A stretch of 64,000 nucleotides of DNA from Candidatus Methanoperedens sp. (GCA_028717345.1 JAQUNZ010000001.1:1-64000); one strand, 5' to 3'; positions 1-11,141 are shown, counted from the stretch's first letter. Numbers and translations are program-made. Notes: generated from the letters alone by a model not told the origin.

Positions 1-10
1 ACTTGTGGAA

Positions 11-643
11 TTAAAAACCGTTATGCTGTTCCACGGCTTCTTCAAGTGTCATTTCACCTTTTGCCACTGCCCTGGCAAGAAGGCGGGGGATAGTAGAGCG
101 CCCGTTCGAGTGTTCCCTGCTATGCTCCTGGATTACCCTTACTTCACCCTGCGACGGCTCTATGAACTGTTTTCCAACTTTTTTTCCTTTGATCCTTGCG
201 ATGTTTATGGCTGCGATAATATCTGATACGACCTGACCGTGAACCCCCCTTCCAAGACGGGGGGTTGTACCGGTCTCATCCACCATTTCAATATGAAGCC
301 CAAGATCAAGGAGGTCATTGATAAGCCGGGAGCGAACAAGCCTCGCTCCATGCCCGATACGCACCAGGACATTCTTACCATCAAACTCTCTCAATATTTT
401 TTTTATGAGCGGGCAGACCTCTCCTGCTGAAACATGGTGAACAGAAATGGTTTTCCCATTTCCGAGAACTGCGATACCCGGGAATTTTCCAGGATCTATC
501 CCGATCACGATCTCATCGAATTCTTCAGAATATAAAAGAGAACATGCCCTGTCAAGCGCAGCCTGAGGTCGCCCGTCAGCTATGATGATCCTGTCACGAT
601 TGAAATCGATAATATGGGATTCTTCTTCAGTAGTAATGATCAC
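11..643 (-). CDS. Conserved archaeal protein with RNase H/RuvC-like fold motif (IGIDPGKFPGIAV)
   Basis: Track ORF; motif VIGIDPGKFPGIAVLGNG. The open frame with plausible protein sequence continues upstream to about 772 without a canonical start. Confidence 0.7.
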   Translation of the reverse strand: MIITTEEESHIIDFNRDRIIIADGRPQAALDRACSLLYSEEFDEIVIGIDPGKFPGIAVLGNGKTISVHHVSAGEVCPLIKKILREFDGKNVLVRIGHGARLVRSRLINDLLDLGLHIEMVDETGTTPRLGRGVHGQVVSDIIAAINIARIKGKKVGKQFIEPSQGEVRVIQEHSREHSNGRSTIPRLLARAVAKGEMTLEEAVEQHNGF

Positions 644-849
644 TGCGACGCTTGAAGGAATGGGCTCAGGTGGACTGAGAACCAGAATGTCAAGTTTGCC
701 ACGCTCCCGCGACTCCTCTATAATAGAATGATAAACAGGGAAGTCGTCTGTGACAAGGGCTATTCGTCTAAACCTTTAAAGCCCTCCATTAATGTGTTTC
801 ATGAGTTTTACTCATTAATAATATTATAGTTCAGGGTATATTACTCTTT

Positions 850-2187
850 TCAATCCTCAGGTTCCTTCCTGTTAATAAATCCCCTGCCGGGAATTACTCT
901 TCCACGCCCTCTTTTTCCAATTATTTCACCATCTTCTGCCACTATTTCCCCCCTTGATATCGTCATTTTGGGAAAAATACCCTGCATTCCAGCGTACGGC
1001 GTCCATCCTGCCTTGCTGTGCATCTTTTCCTTACGTATCACCGCAGGTTCGCCCGTTAACACAAGATCTGCATCATATCCCTGAGCTATAGCTCCTTTTG
1101 GAAGCCCGAAGAGCCTTGCAGGATTTGTGCACGTTACTTCAAGTAAACGCTTCAGTGTAATAAGATTGCGTTTAACAGCAAAAAGCATTAATGGCATCAT
1201 GGTCTCAACACCAGGAACTCCTGCAGGGGCGCTCCAGATGTCTGTCATTTTCTCATGCTCAAGATGGGGAGCATGGTCTGAGGCAATAATATCAATGGTG
1301 CTGTTATTCAATCCTTCCCACAAACTCTGCTGAGATTGGTAATCCCGAAGCGGGGGGTTCATTTTTCCAAGTGTTCCAAGGCGCTTATAGTCCTTTGTGG
1401 AAAGGAACAGATGATGAGGCGCTACCTCGCAGGTTATGTTTTTATTGTTGGTTTTTTCGTTTTTTATTGTTTCAAGGCTTTCGCCAGCACTGATATGACA
1501 GAAATGCAGGTTTGTATTCCCTGCCATTTTTATCGCCTTTTGAACAGCTATCTTCTCAGACAGTGGGGGTCGCGACTTTGAGTATGATTCGGGCTGCGAA
1601 GCGCCTTTCAGTATATGAACGAACCGTTTTCTTGTTTCCTCATCCTCAGCATGGATGCATGCAACAGCGCCCAGGGTTCCGATGATGCCAAGCGCCTCTT
1701 CCAGCGTCCTGTCATTCACATTAAGTGCGCCTGTTGATTCTGCCATGAATATCTCCCCGAACGCGGTTGCACCAAGTTCCCACAGGGGTTTCAGGTGTTT
1801 CAGGTTATGCGTAACGCCTGAATTTATCCCGTAATCGATTATTGACTTTTTCGCTTCCTTCTGTTTTTTCTTGAAAGAATCTGGGTCTATAGTCGGAGGA
1901 ATAGTGTTTGGATGGTCGATCACTGTAGTGACACCTCCTGCCGCCGCCGCGCAGGAGCCGGTGTACCAGTCCTCTTTTTTTGTCATTCCAGGGTCGCGAA
2001 AGTGAACATGCACATCAATGGCTCCAGGAAGAACAAGTGCATTTTTAGCATTTATGACTTCGTTAACGTCTTTTGCATCGATGATCTTTCCGACTTTTGT
2101 TATTTTCCCGTTATCTATTGCGATCTCGGCTGGCTGTATAGCATTGTCGATAAAAATCCTGGCATTTTTTATTACAAGGTCTGGCAT
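850..2187 (-). CDS. pyrC: Dihydroorotase
   Basis: 445 aa; metal-binding DVHVHFRDPG, IASDHAPH, amidohydrolase architecture. Confidence 0.93.
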   Translation of the reverse strand: MPDLVIKNARIFIDNAIQPAEIAIDNGKITKVGKIIDAKDVNEVINAKNALVLPGAIDVHVHFRDPGMTKKEDWYTGSCAAAAGGVTTVIDHPNTIPPTIDPDSFKKKQKEAKKSIIDYGINSGVTHNLKHLKPLWELGATAFGEIFMAESTGALNVNDRTLEEALGIIGTLGAVACIHAEDEETRKRFVHILKGASQPESYSKSRPPLSEKIAVQKAIKMAGNTNLHFCHISAGESLETIKNEKTNNKNITCEVAPHHLFLSTKDYKRLGTLGKMNPPLRDYQSQQSLWEGLNNSTIDIIASDHAPHLEHEKMTDIWSAPAGVPGVETMMPLMLFAVKRNLITLKRLLEVTCTNPARLFGLPKGAIAQGYDADLVLTGEPAVIRKEKMHSKAGWTPYAGMQGIFPKMTISRGEIVAEDGEIIGKRGRGRVIPGRGFINRKEPED

Positions 2188-2277
2188 GGTATGTTACTCG
2201 ATTGGATACTTGAATTTAGATATAAGGCTTCATTATTATCGTGCCGTTACTTTACATGTTGGTATAATTATTATTTC

Positions 2278-3579
2278 TTACCTGATAGTACAGCCGATAC
2301 CTTTGAGAAGTGTCTCCACACTTCCCTGGACAAGAGCCGCATTGCTATCCCCAAATATTGTGATACGATAAGTAACACTTGTATCGTTTTGTTTTTTGAA
2401 TACATCAATGATATCAGATGAAACAACGCCATCCACGCCATTTAGAACAGTTTTCAATATTTCCGGGTCAGAACCGTGCGGTATAAAAACTGATACATCC
2501 CGTGTAACATTTTTCATGGATGTGGTTTTCCATGCTATCAATTCCAGTTCATCCAGCAGCCGGACATTCTCTATTAAAAGCTCGGTCGTTTTTCCTCCCC
2601 GCTCTAAAATAACACTTCTGGGACCTACTTTTTTCACATTCCCATAGTGTACAACTCCAGAATAGATGTGCTTGAGCGCTCGTTGCTTTCCAATTCCGCG
2701 CACAAGCTCATCATGCTCGGCTATCTTTGTGCCTATGAGCTTCTCAGACCTGCGAAGCGCCGACTCCGTATCCCCGAAATGAGCGGCTGCCTTTTTCATG
2801 TTGTTCACAAAAGCTTCGATGTCTTTGTTTTTGACCATGTCTGCCATCCGGTTGCACTGGCAGATATAAGCCCTGTGTACCTTCGCTACCTCAGGGTTCA
2901 TCTGTATCATGGCATAGAGATACGGGTTCTGTGCCAGTATCCGTCCCACAAGGTCAAGCATGATATCATACATCGGGCTCATGAAACGTCTGGATCTTGC
3001 TACATCGAATTCAAGCTCCATGAACACGGAACCAATTGAGATGTATGCGAAATGCGTGAGCCCCTGCACAACTGCCATCATCCTGTCATGCTCTGATGTA
3101 TCCATGATCTCGATATGCGCGCCGTTCTCCTCATACAGGCTCCTGATTACAGGGAACCATCTCCCGGATCTTCCCTCAATCGGTGTAAAGATGACGATCT
3201 GCCCCCTGATATCAGGTATTGAGGGACCGAACATGGGATGGGTTCCAAGTATTTCGACATCCACTGGTGCGAATTTTTGCATGGCAGCCACAGGTCCGGT
3301 CTTAACAGACGTTATGTCCATGAGAAGGCTTCCAGATGGCATTTTTGGAGCTATTTCCTGTATCGTTTTTTCAGTGATGTTTATCGGGACTGATATCATA
3401 ACGATATCACTTGTTCTTATCTCATCATCAAGGTCATCGGCAAACCTCACGCCAAGGGTCTCTGCTATGTCTTTTTTCTTATTTACGCCCCATATCGCCA
3501 CATCAAAGCCGTGTTTCTTGTAGAACTTCACGAACCACCTTCCTGTCTCGCCTGTCCCACCGATAATAAGTATTTTCAT
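2278..3579 (-). CDS. tyrA: Prephenate dehydrogenase (archaeal TyrA with C-terminal extension)
   Basis: N-terminal Rossmann IIGGTGETGRWF, GTHPMFGPS motif; overlaps aroE by 4 nt. Confidence 0.88.
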   Translation of the reverse strand: MKILIIGGTGETGRWFVKFYKKHGFDVAIWGVNKKKDIAETLGVRFADDLDDEIRTSDIVMISVPINITEKTIQEIAPKMPSGSLLMDITSVKTGPVAAMQKFAPVDVEILGTHPMFGPSIPDIRGQIVIFTPIEGRSGRWFPVIRSLYEENGAHIEIMDTSEHDRMMAVVQGLTHFAYISIGSVFMELEFDVARSRRFMSPMYDIMLDLVGRILAQNPYLYAMIQMNPEVAKVHRAYICQCNRMADMVKNKDIEAFVNNMKKAAAHFGDTESALRRSEKLIGTKIAEHDELVRGIGKQRALKHIYSGVVHYGNVKKVGPRSVILERGGKTTELLIENVRLLDELELIAWKTTSMKNVTRDVSVFIPHGSDPEILKTVLNGVDGVVSSDIIDVFKKQNDTSVTYRITIFGDSNAALVQGSVETLLKGIGCTIR

Positions 3580-4391
3580 GAAAGCTTCTCCCTCACGGCT
3601 TTTTCCATAACGTCAACTGGAGGTGTCTTTCCAGTCCATATCCTGAAAGCTTCTGCACCCTGGAAAACAAGCATCATCACGCCATCAATGGCTTTTGCTC
3701 CTGCTTTTCTTGCCTTGCGAAGCAGCATTGTGTCCTGCGGATTATAGACAATATCAAAAACTGCAAGGTCTTTATGCATCATATCAGATGTTACAAGGGT
3801 TTCGGATGTTTTCGGGTACATGCCAACAGATGTTGAGTTTATCAGTATGTTGCTGTCCTGTATCAAACTTTTAAGATCTTCATAACCCGAAGCCTGCGCT
3901 TTACCAACTTTTTTCACATCTCCTGCAAGCGCTTCTGCCCTGTCTATCGAGCGGTTGGCAATGGTGACGCTTGCACCATCTTTTGCAAGCTGGAAAGCTA
4001 TGGCGCGCGCAGCTCCCCCGGCACCAAGCAGCAGGACATTCTTACCCTTAACTTCAATACCGTTGTGGGAGAGAGCCATTTTTGCCCCGATGCCGTCCGT
4101 ATTATATCCTACCATCCCTTCCTTAAGATCAACTGTGTTTACAGCTCCGATCTGCCTTGCAAGTTCTGTGGCATTTACGATACCAAGAGCTTTTTCCTTC
4201 AAAGGTATGGTCAGATTCAGCCCCCCGAATCCCAGCGCATGGGCGCCGTGCAGGGCTTTTTCAAGATTATCAGGACTGACCCTGAATGCATGATATTCGC
4301 AGTCCATTCCAAGAGCTTTGAAGGCTGCATTATGCATGACAGGTGAAAGACTATGAGATACCGGGTCTCCAAGAACGCCGAACAACTTCAT
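3576..4391 (-). CDS. aroE: Shikimate dehydrogenase
   Basis: GDPVSHSLSPVMHNAAF, NLTIPLKE, GAGGAARAI motifs. Confidence 0.95.
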   Translation of the reverse strand: MKLFGVLGDPVSHSLSPVMHNAAFKALGMDCEYHAFRVSPDNLEKALHGAHALGFGGLNLTIPLKEKALGIVNATELARQIGAVNTVDLKEGMVGYNTDGIGAKMALSHNGIEVKGKNVLLLGAGGAARAIAFQLAKDGASVTIANRSIDRAEALAGDVKKVGKAQASGYEDLKSLIQDSNILINSTSVGMYPKTSETLVTSDMMHKDLAVFDIVYNPQDTMLLRKARKAGAKAIDGVMMLVFQGAEAFRIWTGKTPPVDVMEKAVREKLS

Positions 4392-4455
4392 GCATCTTAA
4401 TTATAAGTGTTAGTTGAAAAATATTTTGATGCATGGAAAAAAATAGAGAAACGAA

Positions 4456-4761
4456 TTACATACCTGACAGGACTTTTACAAGGGGATGAGTAAATTCCTG
4501 GTGTATGAAGTTCTCATTGCTGATAACGGGATTCTCATATGTCCTTGACCTGAAGGTATCTTCAACACCAGTAATGATCTGCCTGGCTCTTGTTGAATAA
4601 TACTCTTCCTCGCATTCACAGCATTTTACATAAGGCTGTGAACCCTTATGGACAAAAACATGGAAATAGAATTTGTGTACGTCCCTGTTTCCGCAAACTT
4701 CACATGGCATGAATTCTTGTATTACTTCACGAATTTTCATGATGATTTCAAAAAGGTGCAT
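4456..4761 (-). CDS. Small protein with two CxxC zinc-binding motifs
   Basis: CEVCGNRD...CCECEEEY; 101 aa ORF. Confidence 0.55.
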   Translation of the reverse strand: MHLFEIIMKIREVIQEFMPCEVCGNRDVHKFYFHVFVHKGSQPYVKCCECEEEYYSTRARQIITGVEDTFRSRTYENPVISNENFIHQEFTHPLVKVLSGM

Positions 4762-4873
4762 GGGTGTATATATAATTTATTATCGAGATAATATAAATAC
4801 TAATAATAATAATCATAACAACTGCAAAGCCGATGCAAAGCATTTAACCTTTTAAGATAATTACAGCCTCCAG

Positions 4874-5821
4874 ATGAAAAAGTCAAGTATTATTGTTCAG
4901 ACAATTATCGGCATTGCTATTATAATTTTTATTCTGAATAAACTTGATCTTGGCGAGGTGTTCTCCACACTCAATAGAACAAAACCACAATTCTTTCTTC
5001 TTGCCTGCATTTCTTATGTTCTCCTGAATGTTGTCCTGACATCACGCTTAAGATATCTCCTTACCCGGATAGGATACAGGTTTAAATTTAACGATGTGTT
5101 TTTTTCACACATGGGTGGGATGATGGTTGGTGACATCACTCCTGGCAGGAGCGGATATTTTCTGACCCCCTCCCTTCTGAAAAAAAAAGTCGGAAGCAAG
5201 GTAACAGACGGCATGGCATGCATTTTTGCGCCGCAGGGTATTGAGTTCATCCTTAAAGTCGGGGGCGCTGCTGCTGCCATCATTTATATTTCTACATTTC
5301 CCGGCATAAGCAATGATCTGTTGATATCCGCATCTATTGGCGCTGCGATACTTCTTGTTGCGGGTATTATCATGCTGATAATAGCTTTCAGGGACGAAAA
5401 AATAACTTCAAAATTCCTGAGAAAGGTGCCGATCTTAAAAAATTATGTCGCAAATCTGTCGTCCTTTAAAGAACGAAATCTCGGTATAAAAGAGAACATG
5501 AATGCGATCTTGTTGTTCACGATGATAGGATGGGTCTTTGCAGCGCTGCACTGGTATTTTCTTGGAAAGGCGCTCGGGCTGGAACTATCCTATTTTGATT
5601 TCTTTCTTCTCCACCCGCTTCTGACCATACTGATGTTCGTGCCAATATCGCCCGCAGGTTTCGGGTTGCTGGAAGGTGGAGCCATCCTTGTATTTTCCCT
5701 TTTTACGATCTCAGCTGAACCAGCAATGGCTTTTATTTTGCTTATGAGAGCAAGCATACTCCTGGTCGATCTGCTCGGTCTCAAAACAATTATATCAGCA
5801 CTTCGCGATCTGGAGATATAA
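4874..5821 (+). CDS. Lysylphosphatidylglycerol synthase TM region/UPF0104-like flippase family protein
   Basis: 315 aa polytopic; G.M..DITPGRSGYF...P.S.AGFGLLEG motifs. Confidence 0.8.
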   Translation: MKKSSIIVQTIIGIAIIIFILNKLDLGEVFSTLNRTKPQFFLLACISYVLLNVVLTSRLRYLLTRIGYRFKFNDVFFSHMGGMMVGDITPGRSGYFLTPSLLKKKVGSKVTDGMACIFAPQGIEFILKVGGAAAAIIYISTFPGISNDLLISASIGAAILLVAGIIMLIIAFRDEKITSKFLRKVPILKNYVANLSSFKERNLGIKENMNAILLFTMIGWVFAALHWYFLGKALGLELSYFDFFLLHPLLTILMFVPISPAGFGLLEGGAILVFSLFTISAEPAMAFILLMRASILLVDLLGLKTIISALRDLEI

Positions 5822-5826
5822 CCAGA

Positions 5827-6543
5827 TCATAATCTTACCCCTGGCACAATTCTCTTTGCAACTTCCCGATATGCTGCCACAAGGTCTCCCTTGTCGAACC
5901 TGAATACATCCTTATCAAGTGATTCTCCAGTAGTCCTGTCCCAGAACCTGCAAGTATCACAGGATATCTCATCAGCAAGGACTATCTTTCCTTTGCGCCT
6001 TCCGAACTCAAGCTTGAAGTCGGGAAGCAGGAGGTTTCTTTCGGCAAGGTATTCAATAAGTATGGAATTTATCCTGAGAGCGAGTTTTCGGATCTCTGCA
6101 AGTTCGGCTTTTGTGGCAAGCCCCATTGCAAGCGCCATATCATCGTTTATCATAGGATCTCCAAACTGGTCGTTCTTATAATCAAAAATGATGATCGGTG
6201 GGTCAAGTTTGTCCCCGGTTTTGAAAGGATATTTTTTAGTAAGAGAGCCGGCTGCAATATTCCTGACAATGACCTCTATCAGGACAATTTCCACAGAATC
6301 CACGATCATCTCTGTGTCCGAAAGCATGCTGTCAAAATGCGTTTTGATGCCGTTCTCCCCAAGAAGCTGGAGAAGCGTGGCAGATATCTGGGCGTTGTAG
6401 TATCCTTTCCCTTTTGCTTCGCTCTTCTTCTTGCCGTCAAAAGCCGTAAGGCTGTCCCTGAATTCCATTATTAATTTATCCGGTTCGTCGGTTTTATATA
6501 CCGTTTTTGCCTTTCCTGAGTATAGCGCCTCTTGCCTCATCAT
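5827..6543 (-). CDS. purC: Phosphoribosylaminoimidazole-succinocarboxamide synthase
   Basis: [46 protein letters not shown]. Confidence 0.95.
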   Translation of the reverse strand: MMRQEALYSGKAKTVYKTDEPDKLIMEFRDSLTAFDGKKKSEAKGKGYYNAQISATLLQLLGENGIKTHFDSMLSDTEMIVDSVEIVLIEVIVRNIAAGSLTKKYPFKTGDKLDPPIIIFDYKNDQFGDPMINDDMALAMGLATKAELAEIRKLALRINSILIEYLAERNLLLPDFKLEFGRRKGKIVLADEISCDTCRFWDRTTGESLDKDVFRFDKGDLVAAYREVAKRIVPGVRL

Positions 6544-6636
6544 GAATCGACTTAATGTAATTAAATGGATATAAAAGAGACGTTTATTAACAACAAAATA
6601 TATCTACACAAATAGTATATTAAAAGACGTGACGAC

Positions 6637-7770
6637 ATGAAAAAAATTAACCAGTTTTTAATTTCTTTAATACTGATAGCTATATTGACCAACCCGGTTC
6701 TTGGATATGCTGGAATGGGAGGTAACAGTTCAGGAATAAATGTTAATAACATCTCTCAAAACCCTGAGGAAGCTATTGATCTTGCCAATGCTACACAATC
6801 TGACATGGACATAATGTTGATCCAGCATCTCATCGAGGTGGATGCAGCCCAGTTTGAAGCGCAAAACAAGATATATGTGCGCGAAACCCTTATTTTTAAA
6901 AACATCGGGGAAAAGAACTTCTCAGGTACGCTGAGGACCTGGGTTCCTGACGGGCTTGAAGGGCTAAAAGTAGGAAAAGTACCAATGACGATGGGTGGAA
7001 GCGTCATACCAATTAATGCTATCCAGAATGGGAACGTTATTAGCTGGAATGATTATATTAAATCAAATAATCCACTTCCACCCCTGTATGCAGTGGAATA
7101 TGTGCTTTCTGCCGAACCCAAAGGCACATTCAGCAAATCGAAATTTTATACAAAAAAACTGGTGTACCCCACACTGGTCAATAAAGCCCCTTTGAACGTT
7201 GTACTTAAGGTAACCAGGGGCAGCGGAGAAACCATAACTTTGAAAGATGAAGTTGGAAGCAGCATTTCAACATCAGTGAAACCTTTGGATGAAGATAACA
7301 GCGTTCTGTACAACTGGGAAACACCCAAATTCAAGGAGATCAATATCGAAATTTCAAAGTCCGCGATCGACCTGTCACAGATAGCGATTTATTTGATCAT
7401 CGGTCTGTTGATAGTACTTGTCCTGTCATATCCGGTTATCAGGAAAAAGAGTCCAAAGCTAATGGAGATAGAAGAGAAAATAAGGACATCCCTTAAGAGG
7501 GAACCAGGGAATGAAGAACAGCAGGAAGCAGTCGAAGATACTCCTGAAGAAGAGCTGGAAGAAGAACAAGAAGAACCTGCCCCTGATGAAGAGCTTCCAG
7601 AAAAAACAAAAGACGAGCTTGAAACAGAGAAAAGCGAACTTATTTCAAAGCTCGATGAACTGGAAAAAGATTATGCTTCAGGTAACATGATAGATGAAGA
7701 ATATGAGGAATTAAGGAATTCATATCAGAAAAAGCTCAAAAATATTAACAGAAGGATAGAACGATCATGA
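6637..7770 (+). CDS. Secreted/membrane protein with signal peptide, one late TM and acidic coiled-coil C-terminus
   Basis: N-terminal hydrophobic signal, TM IAIYLIIGLLIVLVLSYPV, Glu-rich tail. Confidence 0.6.
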   Translation: MKKINQFLISLILIAILTNPVLGYAGMGGNSSGINVNNISQNPEEAIDLANATQSDMDIMLIQHLIEVDAAQFEAQNKIYVRETLIFKNIGEKNFSGTLRTWVPDGLEGLKVGKVPMTMGGSVIPINAIQNGNVISWNDYIKSNNPLPPLYAVEYVLSAEPKGTFSKSKFYTKKLVYPTLVNKAPLNVVLKVTRGSGETITLKDEVGSSISTSVKPLDEDNSVLYNWETPKFKEINIEISKSAIDLSQIAIYLIIGLLIVLVLSYPVIRKKSPKLMEIEEKIRTSLKREPGNEEQQEAVEDTPEEELEEEQEEPAPDEELPEKTKDELETEKSELISKLDELEKDYASGNMIDEEYEELRNSYQKKLKNINRRIERS

Positions 7771-7774
7771 GGCT

Positions 7775-8368
7775 CTATCCTATCATTTTTAAGAAATAAT
7801 GATGTATCCTTGGATCATCCGTAAGTTCAGGATGGAATGCAAGGGCAAGCATATTTTTTTGTCTTGCTGCAATAATAACGCCATTGTACTCTGAGAGGAC
7901 TTCCACACCTTTACCGAACCAGGTGATGCCTGGCGCCCGGATAAACACCGCATTGAAAGGTGAATCAAGACCTTTAAATTCTATCAAGCATTCGAATGAT
8001 TCTTTCTGGCGCCCGAATGCGTTCCTGTTAACAGTTATATCCATTATGGAAAGAAGTGACTGACCTGTTTTCTTAACCTGTTCATCACCCCTCTTTGCCA
8101 GCAGCACAAGACCGGCGCAAGTCCCCATAATAGGGACGCCTGCTTTCGCGACCTTTCGTATCTCTTCAGATATGCCTTCTTTTTCCATCAATCTTCCAAG
8201 AGTTGTGCTCTCACCACCCGGAAGAATGAGCGCGTCGCATGCAGGGACGAGTCCTTTATGTTTTATCTTTATGACTTCTGCTCTGCGACCCGTCCTGTCA
8301 AGCGCCTTTTGAATTGCATTCACATGCTCTTCTACATTGCCCTGAATTGCTATGACACCGATGCGCAT
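7775..8368 (-). CDS. pdxT: Pyridoxal 5'-phosphate synthase glutaminase subunit PdxT
   Basis: MRIGVIAIQGNVEEH, LILPGGESTTLGRL, GTCAGLVLLA; start moved to the internal ATG at 8368. Confidence 0.93.
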   Translation of the reverse strand: MRIGVIAIQGNVEEHVNAIQKALDRTGRRAEVIKIKHKGLVPACDALILPGGESTTLGRLMEKEGISEEIRKVAKAGVPIMGTCAGLVLLAKRGDEQVKKTGQSLLSIMDITVNRNAFGRQKESFECLIEFKGLDSPFNAVFIRAPGITWFGKGVEVLSEYNGVIIAARQKNMLALAFHPELTDDPRIHHYFLKMIG

Positions 8369-8454
8369 GCATCCAGAATTAATGGGCAGGAATATAAATT
8401 GTTTTGTTATTAACAATATTTTTATATCAATACGAATCTATTAATCTTCAGATT

Positions 8455-9420
8455 ATGGAAAAATTTACAGAAGTTATGGAAGCTTCAAGACCCACCGTGT
8501 CTATCATCGGTCTTGGGGGCGCTGGCTGTAACATCACGACCTACCTCTCAGAAAAAGGGGTAGGAGGCGCTAAAATTATAGGCGCCAATACTGATATTAA
8601 CCATCTGGTGCTGCAAAAGGCAGATAAGCTCATGCTGCTTGGGAAAGAGACCTGCCGTGGTAAAGGATGCGGGGGTTTTCCCGAAGTCGGGATGCAGTGC
8701 GCCGCAGAAAGTGAAGAAGAGTTAAAAAAGGAACTTGAAGGAAGCAATATCATTTTCATCGTTGCTGGTCTTGGCGGAGGGACAGGCACGGGGTCAGCTC
8801 CTGTAGTTGCTGAAATAGCCCATGCAATGGGCGCGGTTACAATAGCATGCCTGACAATGCCATTTGAGATCGAATCCCTGAGGCGCCAGAATGCATTCGA
8901 TGCTATCCGCGCCCTGGAAAGTACATGCGATTCCGTTGTATTGATCGATAATACAAAACTTCGCAAATTTGCCGGTAAATTGCCTCTCAAGACCGCTTTT
9001 GCAGTCGCGAATTCCCTTATCGGGGCGCTGGTCAAGAGCATTACAGAGACCATCACAGAACCAAGCCTTATGAACCTTGATTTTGCAGACCTGAAAGCAG
9101 TGCTTGAAAAAGGGGGTATCTCCTCGTTCGGGATAGGTGATGCGGAAGGTCAGGATCGCGTCGAAAAAGCAGTGAGTCGCGCAATATCCACACCGCTTCT
9201 TGATACTCCGGCAATATCTTCCCCGTATGGACTGCTTATTAATATAATCGGTGGCAGGGATATGACGCTTGACGAAGTGGCAAAAATAGGAGAGCTAATG
9301 ACTCAGCGTGTGCCTGACTCAAAGCGGGTCATCTGGGGTGCCAGAGTGAATGATGCCATGACCGGACGTATCCAGATAATTGCACTATTTTCAAGTGTGG
9401 GTAATCCATTTGGGCAGTAA
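8455..9420 (+). CDS. ftsZ: FtsZ/tubulin-family GTPase (divergent archaeal FtsZ)
   Basis: GLGGAGCN, AGLGGGTGTGSAPVVAE tubulin signature; ATG at 8455. Confidence 0.85.
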   Translation: MEKFTEVMEASRPTVSIIGLGGAGCNITTYLSEKGVGGAKIIGANTDINHLVLQKADKLMLLGKETCRGKGCGGFPEVGMQCAAESEEELKKELEGSNIIFIVAGLGGGTGTGSAPVVAEIAHAMGAVTIACLTMPFEIESLRRQNAFDAIRALESTCDSVVLIDNTKLRKFAGKLPLKTAFAVANSLIGALVKSITETITEPSLMNLDFADLKAVLEKGGISSFGIGDAEGQDRVEKAVSRAISTPLLDTPAISSPYGLLINIIGGRDMTLDEVAKIGELMTQRVPDSKRVIWGARVNDAMTGRIQIIALFSSVGNPFGQ

Positions 9421-9626
9421 CACAATCTGCATGATTTGGAATGAATTTGGGTATAAATCTGGGAAAATCCTATTATATAGGGGAACATGGTTGATACTTG
9501 TAGAGGATAAATAACAATTATGATTCACTTCCTATCCTATCCAAAAATCATATAATCCTCTACCTTTTCTATTCATTTTTATTTTACAACAAGCTTTACA
9601 TATCTGCGCCAGTATTATACATGTAA

Positions 9627-9914
9627 ATGAAACAACCTGCTGTTCTTGATGAGAAAGTAAAAAGATATGAGAACCTGTTAAGCAGGGCACTGTTGGCATT
9701 TGAAGTCTCAGCGCAGGATAATTCTCATCTGAGGAAAGTGGCTGATGATTTTTCCACGATGGCTCAGGCATATTATGATGACGGCAGGTTCTTTCTTGAA
9801 CAGGGGGATAAAGTGAATGCCCTTGCGTGTTTCAGTTACGGGCACGCCTGGCTTGATGCAGGTGTTAAGCTCGGTGTGTTCAAAGTTAGTGATGGGAACC
9901 TGTTTACGATCTAA
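9627..9914 (+). CDS. DUF357 family protein
   Basis: 95 aa; A..YY.DG..FLE.GD.VNALACFSYGHAWLDAG pattern. Confidence 0.75.
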   Translation: MKQPAVLDEKVKRYENLLSRALLAFEVSAQDNSHLRKVADDFSTMAQAYYDDGRFFLEQGDKVNALACFSYGHAWLDAGVKLGVFKVSDGNLFTI

Positions 9915-9926
9915 GAGAGGAATAAA

Positions 9927-10316
9927 ATGACGAATTATATTGTTACACTGGAAGCCGCCTGGCTTGTGAAGAGTGTGGATAGCGTCGAGGACGCAATGAA
10001 CATAGCAATATCAGAAGTGGGAAAAAAGCTCAATCCAGACCTGAATTTCGTTGAGATTGAGGTTGGCTCAACAAACTGCCCTGCGTGCGGGGAGGCTTTT
10101 GACAGTGTCTTTATGGCGGCGGGCTATGCGCTTGTGGGCATACTGCTTGAGATGAAAGTTTATGATGCTGAAAGCGAGGAACATGCTGCAAGGATAGCAA
10201 AATCCACTATCGGTAAAGCCTTGAAGGATACTCCGCTTGATGTTGTGGACGTTGAGGAATTCGAGGGCGGAAAAGAGAAAAAGGAAAAGAAGAAAAGGTC
10301 AGAATTCGACGAATGA
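9927..10316 (+). CDS. DUF555 (UPF0212) family protein
   Basis: 129 aa; [24 protein letters not shown]. Confidence 0.8.
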   Translation: MTNYIVTLEAAWLVKSVDSVEDAMNIAISEVGKKLNPDLNFVEIEVGSTNCPACGEAFDSVFMAAGYALVGILLEMKVYDAESEEHAARIAKSTIGKALKDTPLDVVDVEEFEGGKEKKEKKKRSEFDE

Positions 10317-10981
10317 AACTGGCTGCGTTGATATCAGGGGGCAAAGACTCATCTTTTGCCATATACAGGGCGATCAAGGAAGGTCATGTGGTAACAGACC
10401 TGGTAACAATAATGCCTGAGAATGAAGACTCTTTTATGTTCCATTCTGCGAACATCCATCTTACGCATCTCATTTCAGAGGCATGCGGGATCCCCCTGAC
10501 CTGTGCGCCTTCGTCTGGTGAGAAGGAAAAGGAACTTGAAGACCTCAAGAGTGCGCTTGGCAGTGTGAAAGTTGATGGTGTCGCTGTCGGCGCCATAGCA
10601 TCTGAATATCAGGCTTCGCGCGTTCAGCGTATATGCGATGAGTTCGGAATTACGATGTATGCGCCTTTGTGGCATAATGAACCTGAAGCTCTCCTTCGTG
10701 AAATGATCAAATTGATGGATATAAGGATGGTCAAGGTAGCAGCAGGGGGGATGGATGAGTCATGGCTTGGGCGAAGGTTTGATGAAAAACTGATCGAGGA
10801 TTTGTTGGCGCTTAACAGGAAGTACAGAGTGCATCTTGCGGGGGAGGGAGGGGAATATGAGACGCTGGTGCTGGATGCGCCTTATTACAGAAAAAGGATC
10901 AATTTATTGGAGACTGAGGTGGTGTGGATTAGGGATCATGGGATGATGAGGGTTATAAGGGCGGAACTGGGGGAGAAATAA
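10313..10981 (+). CDS. Dph6-like ATP-pyrophosphatase (diphthamide synthase family)
   Basis: [32 protein letters not shown] overlap with upstream CDS. Confidence 0.85.
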   Translation: MKLAALISGGKDSSFAIYRAIKEGHVVTDLVTIMPENEDSFMFHSANIHLTHLISEACGIPLTCAPSSGEKEKELEDLKSALGSVKVDGVAVGAIASEYQASRVQRICDEFGITMYAPLWHNEPEALLREMIKLMDIRMVKVAAGGMDESWLGRRFDEKLIEDLLALNRKYRVHLAGEGGEYETLVLDAPYYRKRINLLETEVVWIRDHGMMRVIRAELGEK

Positions 10982-11141
10982 GACCACAGAGATTAGAGTA
11001 ATGGATTTTACCACTGATGGGCGCCGCACATTTATCACTCTTTAAATATTAATTAATCCATGGCGCCGATATTCTCTCTCCAATCAGGATATGATAAGCT
11101 ATATAATCCATGAAGTAAAACATGGTAAAACGGTGTATAAC

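Noticed and set aside
1912-2421. Plus-strand ORF antisense to pyrC/tyrA (and many similar ORFs antisense to clear genes)
   Set aside because: Shadow ORFs of well-supported CDSs; no motifs or RBS evidence.
9532-9771. Minus ORF overlapping DUF357 gene
   Set aside because: Antisense to a better supported gene.
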